Assembly: GCA_021234155.1 (NCBI GenBank)
Contig: JAJEKV010000039.1
Coordinates: 8,199,077-8,263,076, forward strand
Length of the DNA stretch: 64,000 nucleotides
Source: Isoetes taiwanensis
Taxonomy: Eukaryota; Streptophyta; Lycopodiopsida; Isoetales; Isoetaceae
Direction of reading: 5' to 3'
Shown: piece after piece, positions 43,715 through 55,480 of the stretch
Layout: each line of letters begins with the position of its first letter
Position numbering within the stretch: the first letter of the stretch is position 1
Program-made: the position numbers and the translations under genes
The notes under the pieces: model-generated
Databases searched by the model: none
Seen by the model: the letters and a program-made list of their open reading frames with translations, nothing else
Told to the model about the DNA's origin: nothing

Positions 43715-44379
43715 AACTTGGAGAAGTGTCCAATGTTCTTTCTATCCTCTAAGGTTCCTTTTGGCCATAGTACGGATAGGCTGGGGATGATTGCACATTA
43801 TTGCCAAGTATGCATTATCTATAGCCGCATAGGAGTGCATGTTTATGGAGTTCATTTGGCATACTTATTGCCCAGTTGGTGGTTTAGTGTTTGATTTGTT
43901 TGCATGATCAGCACCAATGACCTTTGCTGTAGCTATGCGAGGAGTTCACTACTATGGCATTGAACATGAGGCAATTGTAGATTGAGTCAAATCTCTTAAA
44001 TTTGTATTGATCTGAACCTTCAAGGAGGCAATGTTAGGTTGGATCATTTCTCACAACTTTGGCTAATAATTCATCCACTCGTAGTTGTGTAGTTCTATTT
44101 GATTAATAATTCTAAAATTGAAACACAATTCTAAACCAAGTTAATTCTAACATATTAAACACACTTGCGGGTGTTAATTGCAACATCTTGACTATCAAAC
44201 CAATTAATACTAATTATTTCATGCATATAGGTGTTTCAACCAGAATAGGTATAAGATAAGTATAGAATTCACAATAAACCATCAGTATAGAAAGATACAT
44301 ATAAATAGATATAGAAGTCACAAAAAGACCATAAAGACCAGAAGGAAAAAGACCATGGGAAAAATTTCCCCAGCGATGC
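43715..44379. other. Intergenic, no gene seen
   Basis: No supported gene. The 22 bases around 44371-44392 (CAGCGATGCTTTAGGTGTGC) also occur exactly at 24671. Confidence 0.5.
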
Positions 44380-45070
44380 TTTAGGTGTGCAGGTAACTGG
44401 GTCCAACCGGTCGTCACAGAATGGTGTTGCGATTTGTCATTCTGGGATAGAATGGTTGCCACATGGCAGTCCACCATTGGAGCATAAACAAGAACGATGA
44501 TCAACTTTCCTTGACGTTGTGGTCGCGCCTTCTGGGCATGGCAGGGGCAGCTGGCTACCGCCAGCAGCCGGTCACGCCTACCCGGCGCTCCCGACTGCTG
44601 GCGATAGCCAGCTGCCCCTGCCAGGCCCAGAAGGCGCTCCCTGTTCCCATTCCACATAACATGAAGGTAAGTGGATCACCACATCTTCTTGAATCATTCT
44701 TGTCAAGAATGACAAATCGCCCCTCCAAAACCTGTGGAATTTGGTCTGCCTTATCTTGACGTAGTAGAATGGCATGGGGTCAGCCATTCTTGCTGCTCGC
44801 AACCTAATTTTGCAGGTCATGGAGGCAGCAAGAATGGCTGACCCCATGCCATTCTACATAACGTCAAGCAAAGTAGGCCAGCTTTCTTGAAAATTCTTAA
44901 GCCATTCTGATCAAGAATGAGAAACGGCCTTGCAGAAACTCGTAGAATCCGGTTTATCTTCGCTTGACTGCCCCTATGACCTGCAGAATCAGGTCGCGCC
45001 TCGATGGCGCTCCCTGATTCTGCAGGTCATGGGGCGGCAAGAATGGCTTCCCCCATTCCGTTCTTCATTA
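44380..45070. repeat. Array of three strong hairpins in ~200-bp units
   Basis: Hairpin 1: arms 44525-44567 and 44595-44637, 43 bases with ~2 mismatches. Hairpin 2: arms 44764-44796 and 44825-44857, 33 bases perfect, with weaker pairing to ~44755/44867. Hairpin 3: arms 44971-44993 and 45013-45034 with one bulge, plus an inner GCGCC/GGCGC stem. Units share words (TCAAGAATGA, GCAGGTCATGG, GCAAGAATGGCT), so they are tandem copies of one folding unit. Confidence 0.8.
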
Positions 45071-45563
45071 CATCAGAAAAAGGTCTTATGCTTCTTCCTG
45101 GTAGTTCCTTGCTTTTATGGTTCTTATCCATCTTCTCAGCATAGGGTGCTGAAGGATAAAGTTTCAAATGTTAATGTGGATTTTCATAAACATTGAATTC
45201 TTGTTCAAATAAAAGGTTGGGAGCCACCTTGGTCGTTTCATTGAGGTTGTCAAATTGATAAGCCATCTAATTCTACAACCCAATGTATGTAAAAAGCTAA
45301 AACAACAAACCATAAAGCTTGAGCTACGGAACTGGGACAAAAGCTTGAAAAAAATGGTGCATATGAAGAATAGAATAGAATAGAAAAACTCAGGAATTTA
45401 GTTGAGGAGACCAAATGAAGATCTAATTAAGATATTAACTTACCAAGAGCAGGAAGAAAGTTCTGAATTATAATACACAAAATTAGTTGCTGTTGAGGTA
45501 AGCTCCATCTTTTTATTTTTATTCTTATTAAAACATCTACACACTACAAAAGACAAGGGTTAG

Positions 45564-46101
45564 TGATATGTTTTATGAAATTGCAATATAGGTACAGCTT
45601 ATATCCAACACCAGATCAAGATGAGATTCTATTATTCAGAGTTACAACCGGCCCAAAGCCTGGACAACTGATAGGAGCACACTTTCAAACCACCCAACCG
45701 GGCTCAAGCACAAGAAATCGTTATCTTGCACAAGAAATCTTTATCTTGTTTGCAACAAGGATCCAATGTCCCCTGAAGCGGCAAGTCTTGCCTGGGAATT
45801 CGTGCTGGCAGTAGCGTCCATGGAAAGTTTTCCAGAAGGCTTGGCAGGAATACAAAGTTCTGAGCAGAGAGAGGTCGAAGGCTTATAATCAGAGATGGCG
45901 GACTGTGCTAGGCTAGTATCCGATGCCCTCAATGCAGATTTCACATCTATTTATACAGATTGGAGAACGTCCCCTTTTTCCGGTGTTCTTCCCCTTTTTG
46001 CAGATTTAGTTTGAGCAGCCAAGAATAGGTGTGATAATTTTAGTTGGAAATCGGCCTTTTCTAATTTGGGATCATCTCTGCATCTGGTAGCCTAGGTAAT
46101 G
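45564..46101 (-). repeat. 3' LTR (left copy)
   Basis: Starts TGATATGTTTTATG on the plus strand, i.e. ends CATATCA on the element strand. Left flank is GTTAG; a matching target duplication at the right end was not clear. Confidence 0.8.
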
Positions 46102-46717
46102 GGTTCGATTGGATTGGAGCACTTCCGGATCAGTTCCGGGAAGATTGGGACTGTAATCGTGGCTGGCAGTTTGTCCACCGTTATCAGCCAGGTCATAACA
46201 ATTGATAACAAGGATATTTGGTCAATTTGCTATTTCTTTCCATAAGCCATGCCCATGCCATTGGATCCTTGTGCCTTGAGCCTCTCCCCCGAGCCGCTCC
46301 GTATCAGGTCCTTCCCTTCTTTCAGTCGATCGTCCTCGATCGCTTTATCTTTCGAAGAAAACCCTTGTCATGAAAAGAGGTGTGTTGGTCCTTCCCTTCT
46401 TAAGGCCAATCTCTTTTCCCTGGGAATGTTCTTTTTCTGATCCTCCAAGGCAGGGTCCGCGCTTGGACAGAAAAATCTCCATGCTGATCCATCAAGTAGG
46501 CGTCCCTAACTTGAACAGTCATGGCATCCCCAGCCCTTTCTGATATTCCAAGTAGGTCCCCCCCTACTCGGACAGAAAGTAAATTCCTTTCTATAAGAAA
46601 GATAGTTTCCTTCCATTAGGAAGCAAAAAAAAATTCATTTTATTCAAATAAAGAAAATCACACATATTCAGGTAGTTATACCTACTAAAACTCAAACCAA
46701 AATAAAACTCAAACCAA
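46102..46717. other. Non-coding interior of the LTR element
   Basis: Between gag stop and 3' LTR. No frame resembles pol. Contains C-rich words such as AAGTAGGTCCCCCCCTACT. Confidence 0.6.
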
Positions 46718-47939
46718 CTAAGATAAATGACTGATAGTATGACCGATAGTTAATCGACTTCTTTCAAACTCCCTGGCTGCAGCTTTGTCAGCAGCTTTGT
46801 CAGCTTTCCCATGAGAACTGTCAGATGTTTCTGCAATAGTATGCATTAACACTTTTCCTTTATCTTCCTTGCTCTTGGGAACTTCAACTTCAGTTTGGGG
46901 CTTGTCTGTAGGTGTCTGCCTCTTTGGGCAAAAAGCTTTGAAGTGAGGCCCACCACATATGTAGCAACCTCTTTCCGGTGCATTCGCCCGCTCCTGAGTC
47001 GTACGTTGCTCCGTACCCCCTGTTCCGGTTACTTGAGTCTCTGCGATCATCATTGAACCTAACACTTTTTGCTCCATTGTTATTTGCCTTATCTGTGTCG
47101 CGCTTGCCATTATTTTCCTTGGGATACCCTTCCCATATATCATACTTTGCCCCCTTAGGATTAAATTTTCTTTCTGCAGCTTTTGCTTTCCGTACCGCTT
47201 CATCTAACGTTTGAGGTTCAATGAGCCTAAGCTCTGCATACAACTCATCTCTTAACCCAGAAATATATTTCCTTGTTAACTCTTTATCGCTGAGACCTTC
47301 CATTTGAACCGACAAATGGTTAAATTTGCTTGTGTACTGATAGACAGATTCTCGTTCTCCTTGTGTGAATATATCCCATTCCCTTCGAAGATCTACAAAG
47401 TAGCTTGCAGGTAAGTTATGGCTTTCGAAGGCTCTTTTAAATTCCTGCCACGTTTTAATCACCGGGACCATTCTCTTCCTTCCCTGCCACCAAATTCGGG
47501 CGACATCGGTAAGATATTTATCCATTGCCTGAAGTTTTTGCAACTCAGTGGCTCCAACTCGTTCAAAAAAACTTTCACATGCAGCTAGGAATCCCATAAC
47601 TGTAGGGGGGCTCCTCTTTTCCCCTGAGAAAGTCGGCATGCCCTCCACTTTCTGCAGCCATTTAATCCTGGCAGAAGCATTAGCTAGATTAGGAGAATTT
47701 GGCGGAGAATTTGTAGGCGGCGGTGGATTAACGGGTGGAGGTTGATTTGGAAGTGGAGGCTGGGAATTGCTAGGTAAGAATCCGTAAAGCAAAGCTATTT
47801 GCTCCAACTTGGTTTGATAATCTTGCTCAGATGTAGGCGGTGGCAAAGCAATTTGATTAGCAATTTGCTTGGCTATAAAATCCGCAGTTCTTAATGCCTG
47901 CTGGTACTGTTGATCAGAGATATTAAAACGGCTGGCCAT
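46718..47939 (-). pseudogene. Retrotransposon gag with one frameshift
   Basis: Starts MASRFNISDQQYQQ at 47939. Residues ~65-85 are Pro-rich; the gag core follows (IWWQGRKR, FKRAFESHNLPASYF, YQYTSKFNHLS, ELTRKYISGLRDEL). The frame leaves the gag path at a C5 run (47016-47020). One frame over it resumes with the zinc knuckle CYICGGPHFKAFC (CX2CX3HX4C, a spacing common in plant gags) and ends at 46718 after a Lys/Ala-rich tail. It would form the particle and bind RNA. The slip is either a lesion or a frameshift site. Confidence 0.85.
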
Positions 47940-47966
47940 TGCACAGGATATGGAAATAGAATCTAG

Positions 47967-47978
47967 GCTCTGATACCA
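47967..47978 (-). other. Primer binding site
   Basis: TGGTATCAGAGC on the minus strand, the plant initiator-Met tRNA PBS, two bases from the 5' LTR end. It fixes the orientation of the element. Confidence 0.9.
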
Positions 47979-47980
47979 CT

Positions 47981-48511
47981 TGATATGTTTTATGAAATTG
48001 CAATATAGCTACAGCTTATATCCAACACCAGATCAAGAGCAAACAAAAGAAATTGAGATTCTATTATTCAGAGTTACAACCGGCCCAAAGCCTGGACAAC
48101 TGATAGGAGCACACTTTCAAACCACCCAACCGGGCTCAAGCACAAGAAATCGTTATCTTGCACAAGAAATCTTTATCTTGTTTGCAACAAGGATCCAATA
48201 TCCCCTGAAGCGGCAAGTCTTGCCTGGGAATTCGTGCTGGCAGTAGCGTCTATGGCAAAGTTTTCCAGAAGGCTTGGCAGGAATACAAAGTTCTGAGCAG
48301 CAAGAGGTCGAAGGCTTATAATCAGAGATGGCGGACTGTGCTAGGCTAGTATCCGATGCCCTCAATGCAGATTTCACATCTATTTATACAGATTGGTGTT
48401 CTTCCCCTTTTTGCAGATTTAGTTTGAGAAAAGGCAGCCAAGAATAGGTGTGATAATTTTAGTTGGAAATCGTCCTTTTCTAATTTGGGATTATCTCTGA
48501 ATCCTAGGTAA
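47981..48511 (-). repeat. 5' LTR (right copy)
   Basis: Same sequence as the left repeat. Contains a CTATTTATACAG TATA-like word in plus-strand coordinates near 48378. The outer end near 48511 is approximate. Confidence 0.75.
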
Positions 48512-48891
48512 TGTGTGCTCAATGATGCAGACAAATGTTTGGAGTATTAGTCCAGACAAAAGGGAGGCATAGCAACTTTAAAAGAAAAATTGGATTATTT
48601 TAACATATGTATACAAGTTTTACATCGATGGGGCGGCGCAAAGGAATTGTAGCCGGTATCCTTTTGAAATGTAAAGTGAAGCAAAGTAAAGGATGTATGG
48701 GATGGGTTAAAGTATTGGGATGGTGTTGCAAACTTTATGACTTTCAGAATAATGGGATCAATCTGTTCAGAATCGCACTCTGAACTGTTGGGTGTCAAAA
48801 CCCACAGACGCAATGTAAAGTGGTTGGGGGCAGGGCCCAACAACGCAATGTAGTGTGGTGTGTGGTCACATGTCCAGTTGGATGCTGCCTA
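48512..48891. other. Spacer, no gene seen
   Basis: Short AT-rich stretch, no supported feature. Confidence 0.5.

Positions 48892-48965
<74 letters not shown>
48892..48965. repeat. (TATC)n microsatellite, ~18 units
   Basis: Uninterrupted CTAT repeat, likely polymorphic. The open frame across it (YLSI repeats) is not a gene. Confidence 0.95.
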
Positions 48966-48966
<1 letters not shown>

Positions 48967-49230
48967 CATGGTAACTTTTACTTATGTTCTATTTGTTTTA
49001 TTGTGATGAAATTCAAAAGCCATAGGTGATGAAAGCCTCAATTGAATTCTAGTTTTTTTTCTGGTTTGAATTCTAAAATTTTTGTCACACCGGGAGGGGG
49101 GGTGACGTCCTTAAGGCCCCGAATGGGCCAATTTTTTTTTTTTGCAACACAAACTATTAACATCCAACATATAAAAATTAAATCCCCCAACATATAACAA
49201 CCAACACATAACAACCATTGACATTAACAA
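48967..49230. mobile_element. Single arm of the 10.5-kb foldback family
   Basis: Matches the reverse complement of 11053-11411: the GATGAAAGCCTCAA start, the GAATTCTAG word, the T-run and the ACATAACAACC repeats. Only one arm is present; it stops abruptly at the polypyrimidine tract. Confidence 0.85.
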
Positions 49231-49625
49231 CCAACACACCCTCCCCTCCCCCTATGCACTTTTTCCCTTTCCTTTCCCACTTCCTTTTCCTTTACCTTTT
49301 CTCTTTCCCTTTTCCCATGCCTGTTTTTTGATCTCTTTTCTCCACATTTTTCATGTGCCCCTTTTCCTTGTTTCCACACCCTCTTCCTCTTTTCCACGTG
49401 CTCGTGCCCCCTCCTTTTTTTTTCTTTTCCTTTCCCGCTCTTTTCCCCTTTTTTTCCCTTTCTGCACCCTTTCCATCTTTTCCATTTTCTCGTGCCCTTT
49501 TCCCCTTCCATTTTCTAATTGCCCCCTCCCCTTTTTCTCATGCCTTTTTTTCCTTTCCCTTTTCTCTTGCTTTTTTTTTCCTTCCCTTCTCTACACCCTT
49601 TTCCTTTTCCCCTTTGCCCTGCCCT

Positions 49626-49668
49626 TTTCAGTGGACGGTAAAAAAACTATTCTATTCTATTCTTCTTT
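49626..49668 (+). mobile_element. Minimal LINE 3' end (~40 bp)
   Basis: GTGGACGGTAAAAAAACTAT followed by TTCTA units, matching the last ~40 bases of the LINE at 8.2 kb. An extremely 5'-truncated insertion. Confidence 0.7.
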
Positions 49669-49877
49669 TCCCACCCTTTCCATCTTCCCCTTTTCCCGTT
49701 TGCCTTTTTTCGCTTCCCTTTCATCCCTCCCCCCTTTCTGTTCCCTTTCTCTTTCCCTTTTTTCATGTCATTTTTCCCGTTCCTTACTTTTTCCTTTTTT
49801 TTTTCCCTTTTTTCTATGCCCTTTTGCCCTTTACTTTTTCGTTTTTCCTTTTCCTCTTGAGAGATCAAGGGATGCTC

Positions 49878-50938
49878 TTTTTCGCGCAAAAATTCATGAT
49901 TGGCCACGGAAAGCTCACTTGTTTCGGGCTTTGGTAGAGCCTGTTTTACTGTATGGTTTACGAAGTGTGGGGCACGCCATTAGTGCTAGTGCTTGGGAGA
50001 GCTTGGGCGGGTGCAAAAGTCCTTTCTCACTTGAGCCTTGGAGTTAAAACAGCGGTGCCCTATGCTATTCTTTTACAAGAGGCGGGTTTTGGCCTCTTCA
50101 ACATTACGCCATGAAGCGTCATCTCCACTATATGCGCAAGGTGCACCACATGGATGATGTTAGGTATCATGTTCTTGCACTTGCCATGGTGAATCTCCTC
50201 GGCGTTTGAAGCGATGTTGGAAAGAGCATTGCACTACATGGTTTGCCCGTTGGGGAACGTACACCGAACCTTTGCGATGCTTGCCGATTCGATCCCGAGC
50301 TTTTGCAACAATATCTCAATGGTGCGTTTTTCTCAAAAGATATGGGGACTTGATTACTTTGGCCCAAGTGGCCGGTCATTATCATGCACACATAAATCCC
50401 ACCTTGGCACGGGGCCCCAAGCTTATTTGCTTGCTTCATTGTCCAGGAACAAGCTTGTAGCTATTGCATCAATTTCCGCGGGGTCCCCACGGCTCACGGA
50501 TTGAGACAAGTAGATGGGAGCGGCCGCAATTGCCTTTGAAGCGAGACTATGTGCATGTTGCGATTCACGAGGTTATTGAAGATGAAAGCCATACTCTTCT
50601 AAGTTGCCCTGCTTTTGAGATAGTCCGGAATCATTTTTTGACCTTAGCATTCCATTCCACGCTTCCACAACTTCTCAGAGCACTATCTGTGCATGACTTG
50701 GCATTATACATACTTGAGGTTCTAGATAAACGTCTGCAATTACTGAGCCTTCAGTAGTCATTATCTCTGCTTGTCTAGTATCATCATTACTGCAAAGGTT
50801 TTTCCCTTGAAAACCTTTCGAGACAGGGGTTTTTTAATCCTAGTAGTAATGATTGTACTAGCCCATTGTATGGGTCCCATGACCTATTGGTCTCCGTGGA
50901 CGTTAAAAAATTTATTCTATTCTATTCTATTCTATTCT
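49878..50938 (+). pseudogene. 5'-truncated LINE copy, ORF2 C-terminal third
   Basis: Matches 7180-8241 of the full LINE: RT C-terminal region, zinc-like motif, 3' UTR hairpin and (TTCTA)n tail. The part before ~50520 has many small indels that break the frame; the last 94 codons (to the TAG at 50757) are nearly identical to the full copy. Confidence 0.9.
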
Positions 50939-51420
50939 ACTTCCCTTTTTTCCTCTTCACCCTTTCTCTCTTACCCTTTTTTCATGCTTTTTCCCCTTCC
51001 CTTTCCCTCTTCCCCTTTTCTTCATGCCCTTTCTTCTAGGTTCCTTTTACCCCTCCCTTTTTCTTTTTCTTTTTCCTTTTCCCATGCCCTTTTTTCCCTC
51101 CCTTCTCTCCACCCGTTTTTTGTTCCCTTTTTCGCCTTCCCTTTTCCTCCTTTTCCTACCCTTTCCCTCTTCCCTTTTTCTCGGTGCCCATTTCCCCTTC
51201 CCTTTTTCCCTCCCTTTTTCTTGTCCCTTTCCCATGCTATTTTTCCCTTCTCTTTTTCCCTTTTCTAATTCGCTCTTCCCCCTTTTCTCATACCCATTTT
51301 CATTTCCCCTTTTCCCTTTCTCTTTTTTCCCTTTTCCCTGTGTCTTTCTGCACTTCACATTTTCCCTTTCCCCCTCCCTTTTTTCGTTTACATCTTTTTG
51401 TTTTCTCTTTCTCCTCAAGA

Positions 51421-51640
51421 GATCAAAGCATGACCAATCACGGCCTTCGAATGCAATCAAATGATCTCAGCCATTCAAATTAGGGCTTGATACAACATGC
51501 TATAACATTATAACATAACATAAGATTCAGTTTTAAGAACTCTTTCTGCTTCTTCTCTTGATTTGCTCATATTTGTAACATTTGACTCATCTTAGATACA
51601 TTTACCTCGCTCCAGATAAATCAGCTATGATGTTGCCCAA
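51421..51640. other. Spacer
   Basis: No feature seen. Confidence 0.4.
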
Positions 51641-52150
51641 ATTATTAAAAAGATTCAGAAACATCTCCATCCTCCTACAACTTCAAGCCTCCTAGCTCTT
51701 TTTCTAACAGGTCTATTTGGGAGGACATTTTTTCTTCATACTGCTTAAGTAGAGAACTCCATATTTTCCTAGGCATTTTATTCCTAAGCTTAAATCTAAT
51801 TGCAGGACTTACCTTCATGAAATAATGCCTTGAGCTTCTTTAACTCTTGCATATGTAGACCTCTCTGCTCCAACACTCAGTATTGTCCTTGCAGTATTCA
51901 TATCACCTGTACCAGCATTTCCATTATTAATAGCAACATCAATTGAACTTTGACTTGCTAATTGCATTCAAGTCAGCTTGATAAACTTCTTTATACTCTG
52001 GATCAACTAGATCTCATAGTTTCATAACCTCCATAATATGTTTAATAGAGTCCTTCCATAGTTGGAGGCCATATCCACTCTTAAACACCTCAACATTGCT
52101 CAATAGACTAGCACCAAATCGATTATCCATTATGTCCTGCTCTGATACCA
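51641..52150 (-). pseudogene. 5' interior of an LTR retrotransposon: PBS and gag start
   Basis: TGGTATCAGAGC, the plant iMet PBS, lies at 52139-52150 on the minus strand. Nine bases later an ATG (52130) opens MDNRFGASLLSNVEVFKSG and LQLWKDSIKHIMEVMK, like a copia gag N-terminus, then stops and shifts. The LTR should lie above 52152 but I could not delimit it. Confidence 0.6.
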
Positions 52151-54689
52151 ATATTAGAGAAATAAAAAGCAAGTACAATGTCGAATCACCCATGTTACAC
52201 TATCAAACTATGTGTTGATTGAATGTAGGGCACAACGTAAATAATATGCATATCAATCAACAACCATTAGATATTTAGACTTGAGTACACTGTAGCAAAG
52301 TGCATGACTAATACACTTTAGCAAATGTGACCGTTATTGATTCAGATTTTCTCTTGCAGCGCCAGCCCTAATATCAAATTAGGCTATCCATTGTGATTGA
52401 TCTGACACCTGCATCAATTGATGATAATCAATGCATGCTTCTTGGATTTATTGTGATGCGATCCGACTATTAGGAGTCAGTTCTTAGTGTCTGCATCAGT
52501 GTCATGTTTGAACTGGTTTTGGCTCCACGTTTCAAGCCTTAACCTTTAGACATAGCAATATTTGGACCTTTATATTTATAAGGTCTCATGAATAAACCTT
52601 ACAAATTCACACCGTTAAATCAACTTCATAACTTGACCATTAGAAAATATTTATCCATGAGGTTAGTCAAGTATATGTATTAACAGAAGTATCTTTATGA
52701 TTGTACTGATGCATGAGATCAATTCCCTGTTATCCTATACCTCATATATGACAATCAATCTACCATTTTCAACAGGCTGGGGCTATTCCAGTCACTTGGA
52801 TCAATATATGCTTTTGCTATTCATATATTTTGTCATTTCTACTCAGAGCAGAATAAATGAACTATCTTGCATGTGTCAATTTCCATTCAAATCTTAAAAT
52901 TGGAGGTGTTTCTAAATATCGAGCAAATACTATGACTACAATAAATCTCTAAAACACTAGCACAATCATGCCATAATGTATCCTGATATGAAGATGAAAA
53001 CAATTATGTTTTGGCATTCTTTCAAAAGTATGAAATCAAACGAAACCAATACCTTTGTCATAAAAAAATTGGTGGAGACGTGAGTAAAGCAAAGATAACA
53101 TGGAATATAACATGTCATCAATGACCGATATGCAAGTAATTGCGCCAACCTGAAATGGCTTCATACATTGACTATGTTTGTAGATCCACATTCGTATATT
53201 ACACGGCTTTATACATAGAGTATTTTATACATTGACTATTTTTTGTAGGCTCCACATTCACATGTCAGCCACCTCTTGCTTCAATGAGGGGACAACCCAT
53301 CCTCCCCACTACCTTCTTAAATAGTTAAGTAAGAGATATTGGTTATACAAGAAAAAAAGAGTGCTTATACTCGTTGCATCCCTATACCCGTTGCATCGGG
53401 ACCGTTCATCCAAAGAATCTATCAGAGGATATACCATATCCTCAAAGCATGTCCATATACCACAAAATAAGATGGGGTCAAACACCTATTTCCAAGTCAC
53501 CCTAAGATTTCAGGGCCATGGTATAGAAGTCAATCGCACAGTAAAACACCCATAACAAAACATCTATACAGAAATTATTGACGAACAAAGTTATGCAGCG
53601 CTATCCATAGAAGACAAGAACTCATAGGGCAGAAAGTTATAGGGCAATGGTGAATCCAAGAGAAGCCCATAAACAATGAGCATACATTCAAATTACAAGA
53701 ACATATATGCAAGATACAAGCTCTGATAGAACGCAAAACACCAGCGTTACAAACTGGCATTGAAGCCCATGAAGAGGCAGAACATTATAACTGATAACAA
53801 TGCAACAAACTGTAATTCAGGAAGCAATAGCCAGCTCTGCCACAGGATTGACAATAGTACAACAGTGCAAGTGCATGAAAGGAAAATACTCCAATCAAAG
53901 GAGGCAACGCATGTATGAAGATTGCATATCCAACTGTCCTTGAGAAGTTTATCAGCCTGCCAAATACTATTACACTGTGTTACAAATATATTAGTACGGC
54001 TTTGATCAAAACTCCATCTCATCCACCTATTCTTCTATACAATTTCACTCAAATAAGTATGAAGGAAAACAGTCATGACATAAAATTTCCAGGGCCTCCC
54101 TTATACTACCTTAGCTGATACAAACATAATAAAGAACTCAGATTATGCTCCAACATTGCAGCCTTTGAATCACATGTTACTATTTGTAGAGAAAATGGCC
54201 TCTGTGAATCGACAATGACAACGCTGAGGATCGAAAAGACTGCTTCAGAAAGGCTGGTACCAATTTTAAAAAGGATAATTCAAATATTATTTTGGACTGA
54301 GAAATGTCACAGATATTTTAGAGCATGGAAATGGCCATGCTACACATGTGCTCATGTCCAAACCCAACCGAAAATGCTAGATCAGCAGCAACCTCTTAGA
54401 ATAGGGTTTCCGATTGCCATATTTGCCGCCTTCGCATATCCTAACCCTATGATGCCTCTTCCTAACCCTACGGTACTCAGTGCCATCGCCTCCACGCACC
54501 ACCTCCTTCCCTGCACAAACCACCAAAAAAAAAATAAAAATCCAAAGTGACTTTGTACAAAACCTCGATCATGCAAGCAAATAAGAGAACCCAATTCATG
54601 ACCTTAGTTACGGTTTTCCTTCCTATGTAATTGAGTGTCCAATTTCTGTTCTCCTTCATTTTGTTCCTTCAAAATTCTTAAAACATGGC
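52151..54689. other. Intergenic or decayed LTR, no gene seen
   Basis: AT-rich. May include the LTR belonging to the PBS at 52139. A 34-codon minus-strand frame near 54485-54380 (MALSTVGLGRGIIGLGYA) has gene-like codons but is too short to call. Confidence 0.4.
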
Positions 54690-55480
54690 ACGTGTACTTG
54701 TGTGCATTTATTACTTATAAAGCATTTATTGCAGCATTTATTGCGGCCATTTAATAACCTTCTTTGCATTCATTTTTGCATTCATTGATTATATAAAGCA
54801 TTTATTGCGGTAACCTCGAATATTTCGTGATGTTGACGTGATTACATGACACGTGTACAGTGTGCATTCATTGATTGTAAAGCATTTATTGCAGCCATTA
54901 ATAACCTCGAATATTGTGTGCATTCATTGATTATAAAGCATTTATTGCGGGCATTAATTTCAGATTTGAGGCATTTATGAGCATTTATGGCGGAGGAAGA
55001 TATGAGCATTACCATAGGATGACACGTTGCATTCATCGCATTTATGGTGATTTGTGCACTTTGCATTTATTGCGGCCATTAATACACTTTGCATTTTTTT
55101 GTGGCCATTAATACGCTTTGAATTTATTGCGAATTATCAAAGCACGACATGTGTGCACTTTGCATTTATTGTAGCCATTAATACCCTTTGCATTTATTGC
55201 GACCATTAATACGCTTTGGATTTTATTGCGGCCATTAATACGCTTTGCATTTATTGCGAGTTATCAAAGCACGAGATGTGTGCACTTTGCATTTATTATT
55301 GCGGCTATTAATACCCTTTGCATTTATTGCGGCCATTAATACGCTTTGCATTTATTGCGAGTTATCAAAGCACGACATGTGTGCACTTTGCATTTATTGC
55401 GGCCATTAATACGCTTTGTATTTATTGCGAATTATCAAAGCACGACATGTGTGCACTTTGCATTTATTGCGGCCATTGGC
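54690..55480. repeat. Minisatellite with ~28-bp unit and higher-order structure
   Basis: The unit GCATTTATTGCGGCCATTAA plus TACGCTTT recurs throughout. Runs of one to four units are separated by a linker (GAGTTATCAAAGCACGACAT then GTGTGCACTTT) at about 55140, 55260, 55365 and 55435. The left part is more decayed. Confidence 0.85.

Larger units (their letters stand above)
45564..48511 (-). mobile_element. Gag-only LTR retrotransposon (TR-GAG-like)
   Basis: Two ~530-base direct repeats flank ~1.9 kb. On the minus strand the order is 5' LTR (48511-47981), PBS, gag (47939-46718), non-coding, 3' LTR (46101-45564). There is no protease, RT or integrase, and no room for them, so the element would depend on another element's enzymes. 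This fits the terminal-repeat-with-GAG class of plant non-autonomous elements. The LTRs are ~90% alike with indels, including a short insertion and a ~20-base deletion in the right copy. The inner end of the left LTR (~46101) is where the copies diverge and is approximate. Confidence 0.85.
49235..51420. repeat. Polypyrimidine tract interrupted by two LINE 3' ends
   Basis: Three C/T-only stretches (49235-49625, 49669-49860, 50939-51415) built of CCCTTTTTCCC blocks with occasional CATGCC. The second and third end with similar words (GAGATCAAGG and GAGATCAAAGC). Long open frames here are low-complexity artefacts. Confidence 0.85.

Noticed and set aside
45364-45385. GAATA repeat as another LINE tail on the minus strand
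   Set aside because: The sequence next to it does not match the LINE 3' UTR well enough; probably a chance microsatellite.
48820-49029. YLSI-repeat ORF
   Set aside because: Translation of the (TATC)n microsatellite.
49328-50047. Long plus-strand frames of Phe/Pro/Ser in the polypyrimidine tract, and Lys/Glu-rich frames on the other strand (49224-49907, 50771-51483)
   Set aside because: Translations of low-complexity C/T sequence; no domain and no codon structure.
54382-54594. Short minus-strand frame MALSTVGLGRGIIGLGYA
   Set aside because: 34 codons, no splice partner and no recognised family.
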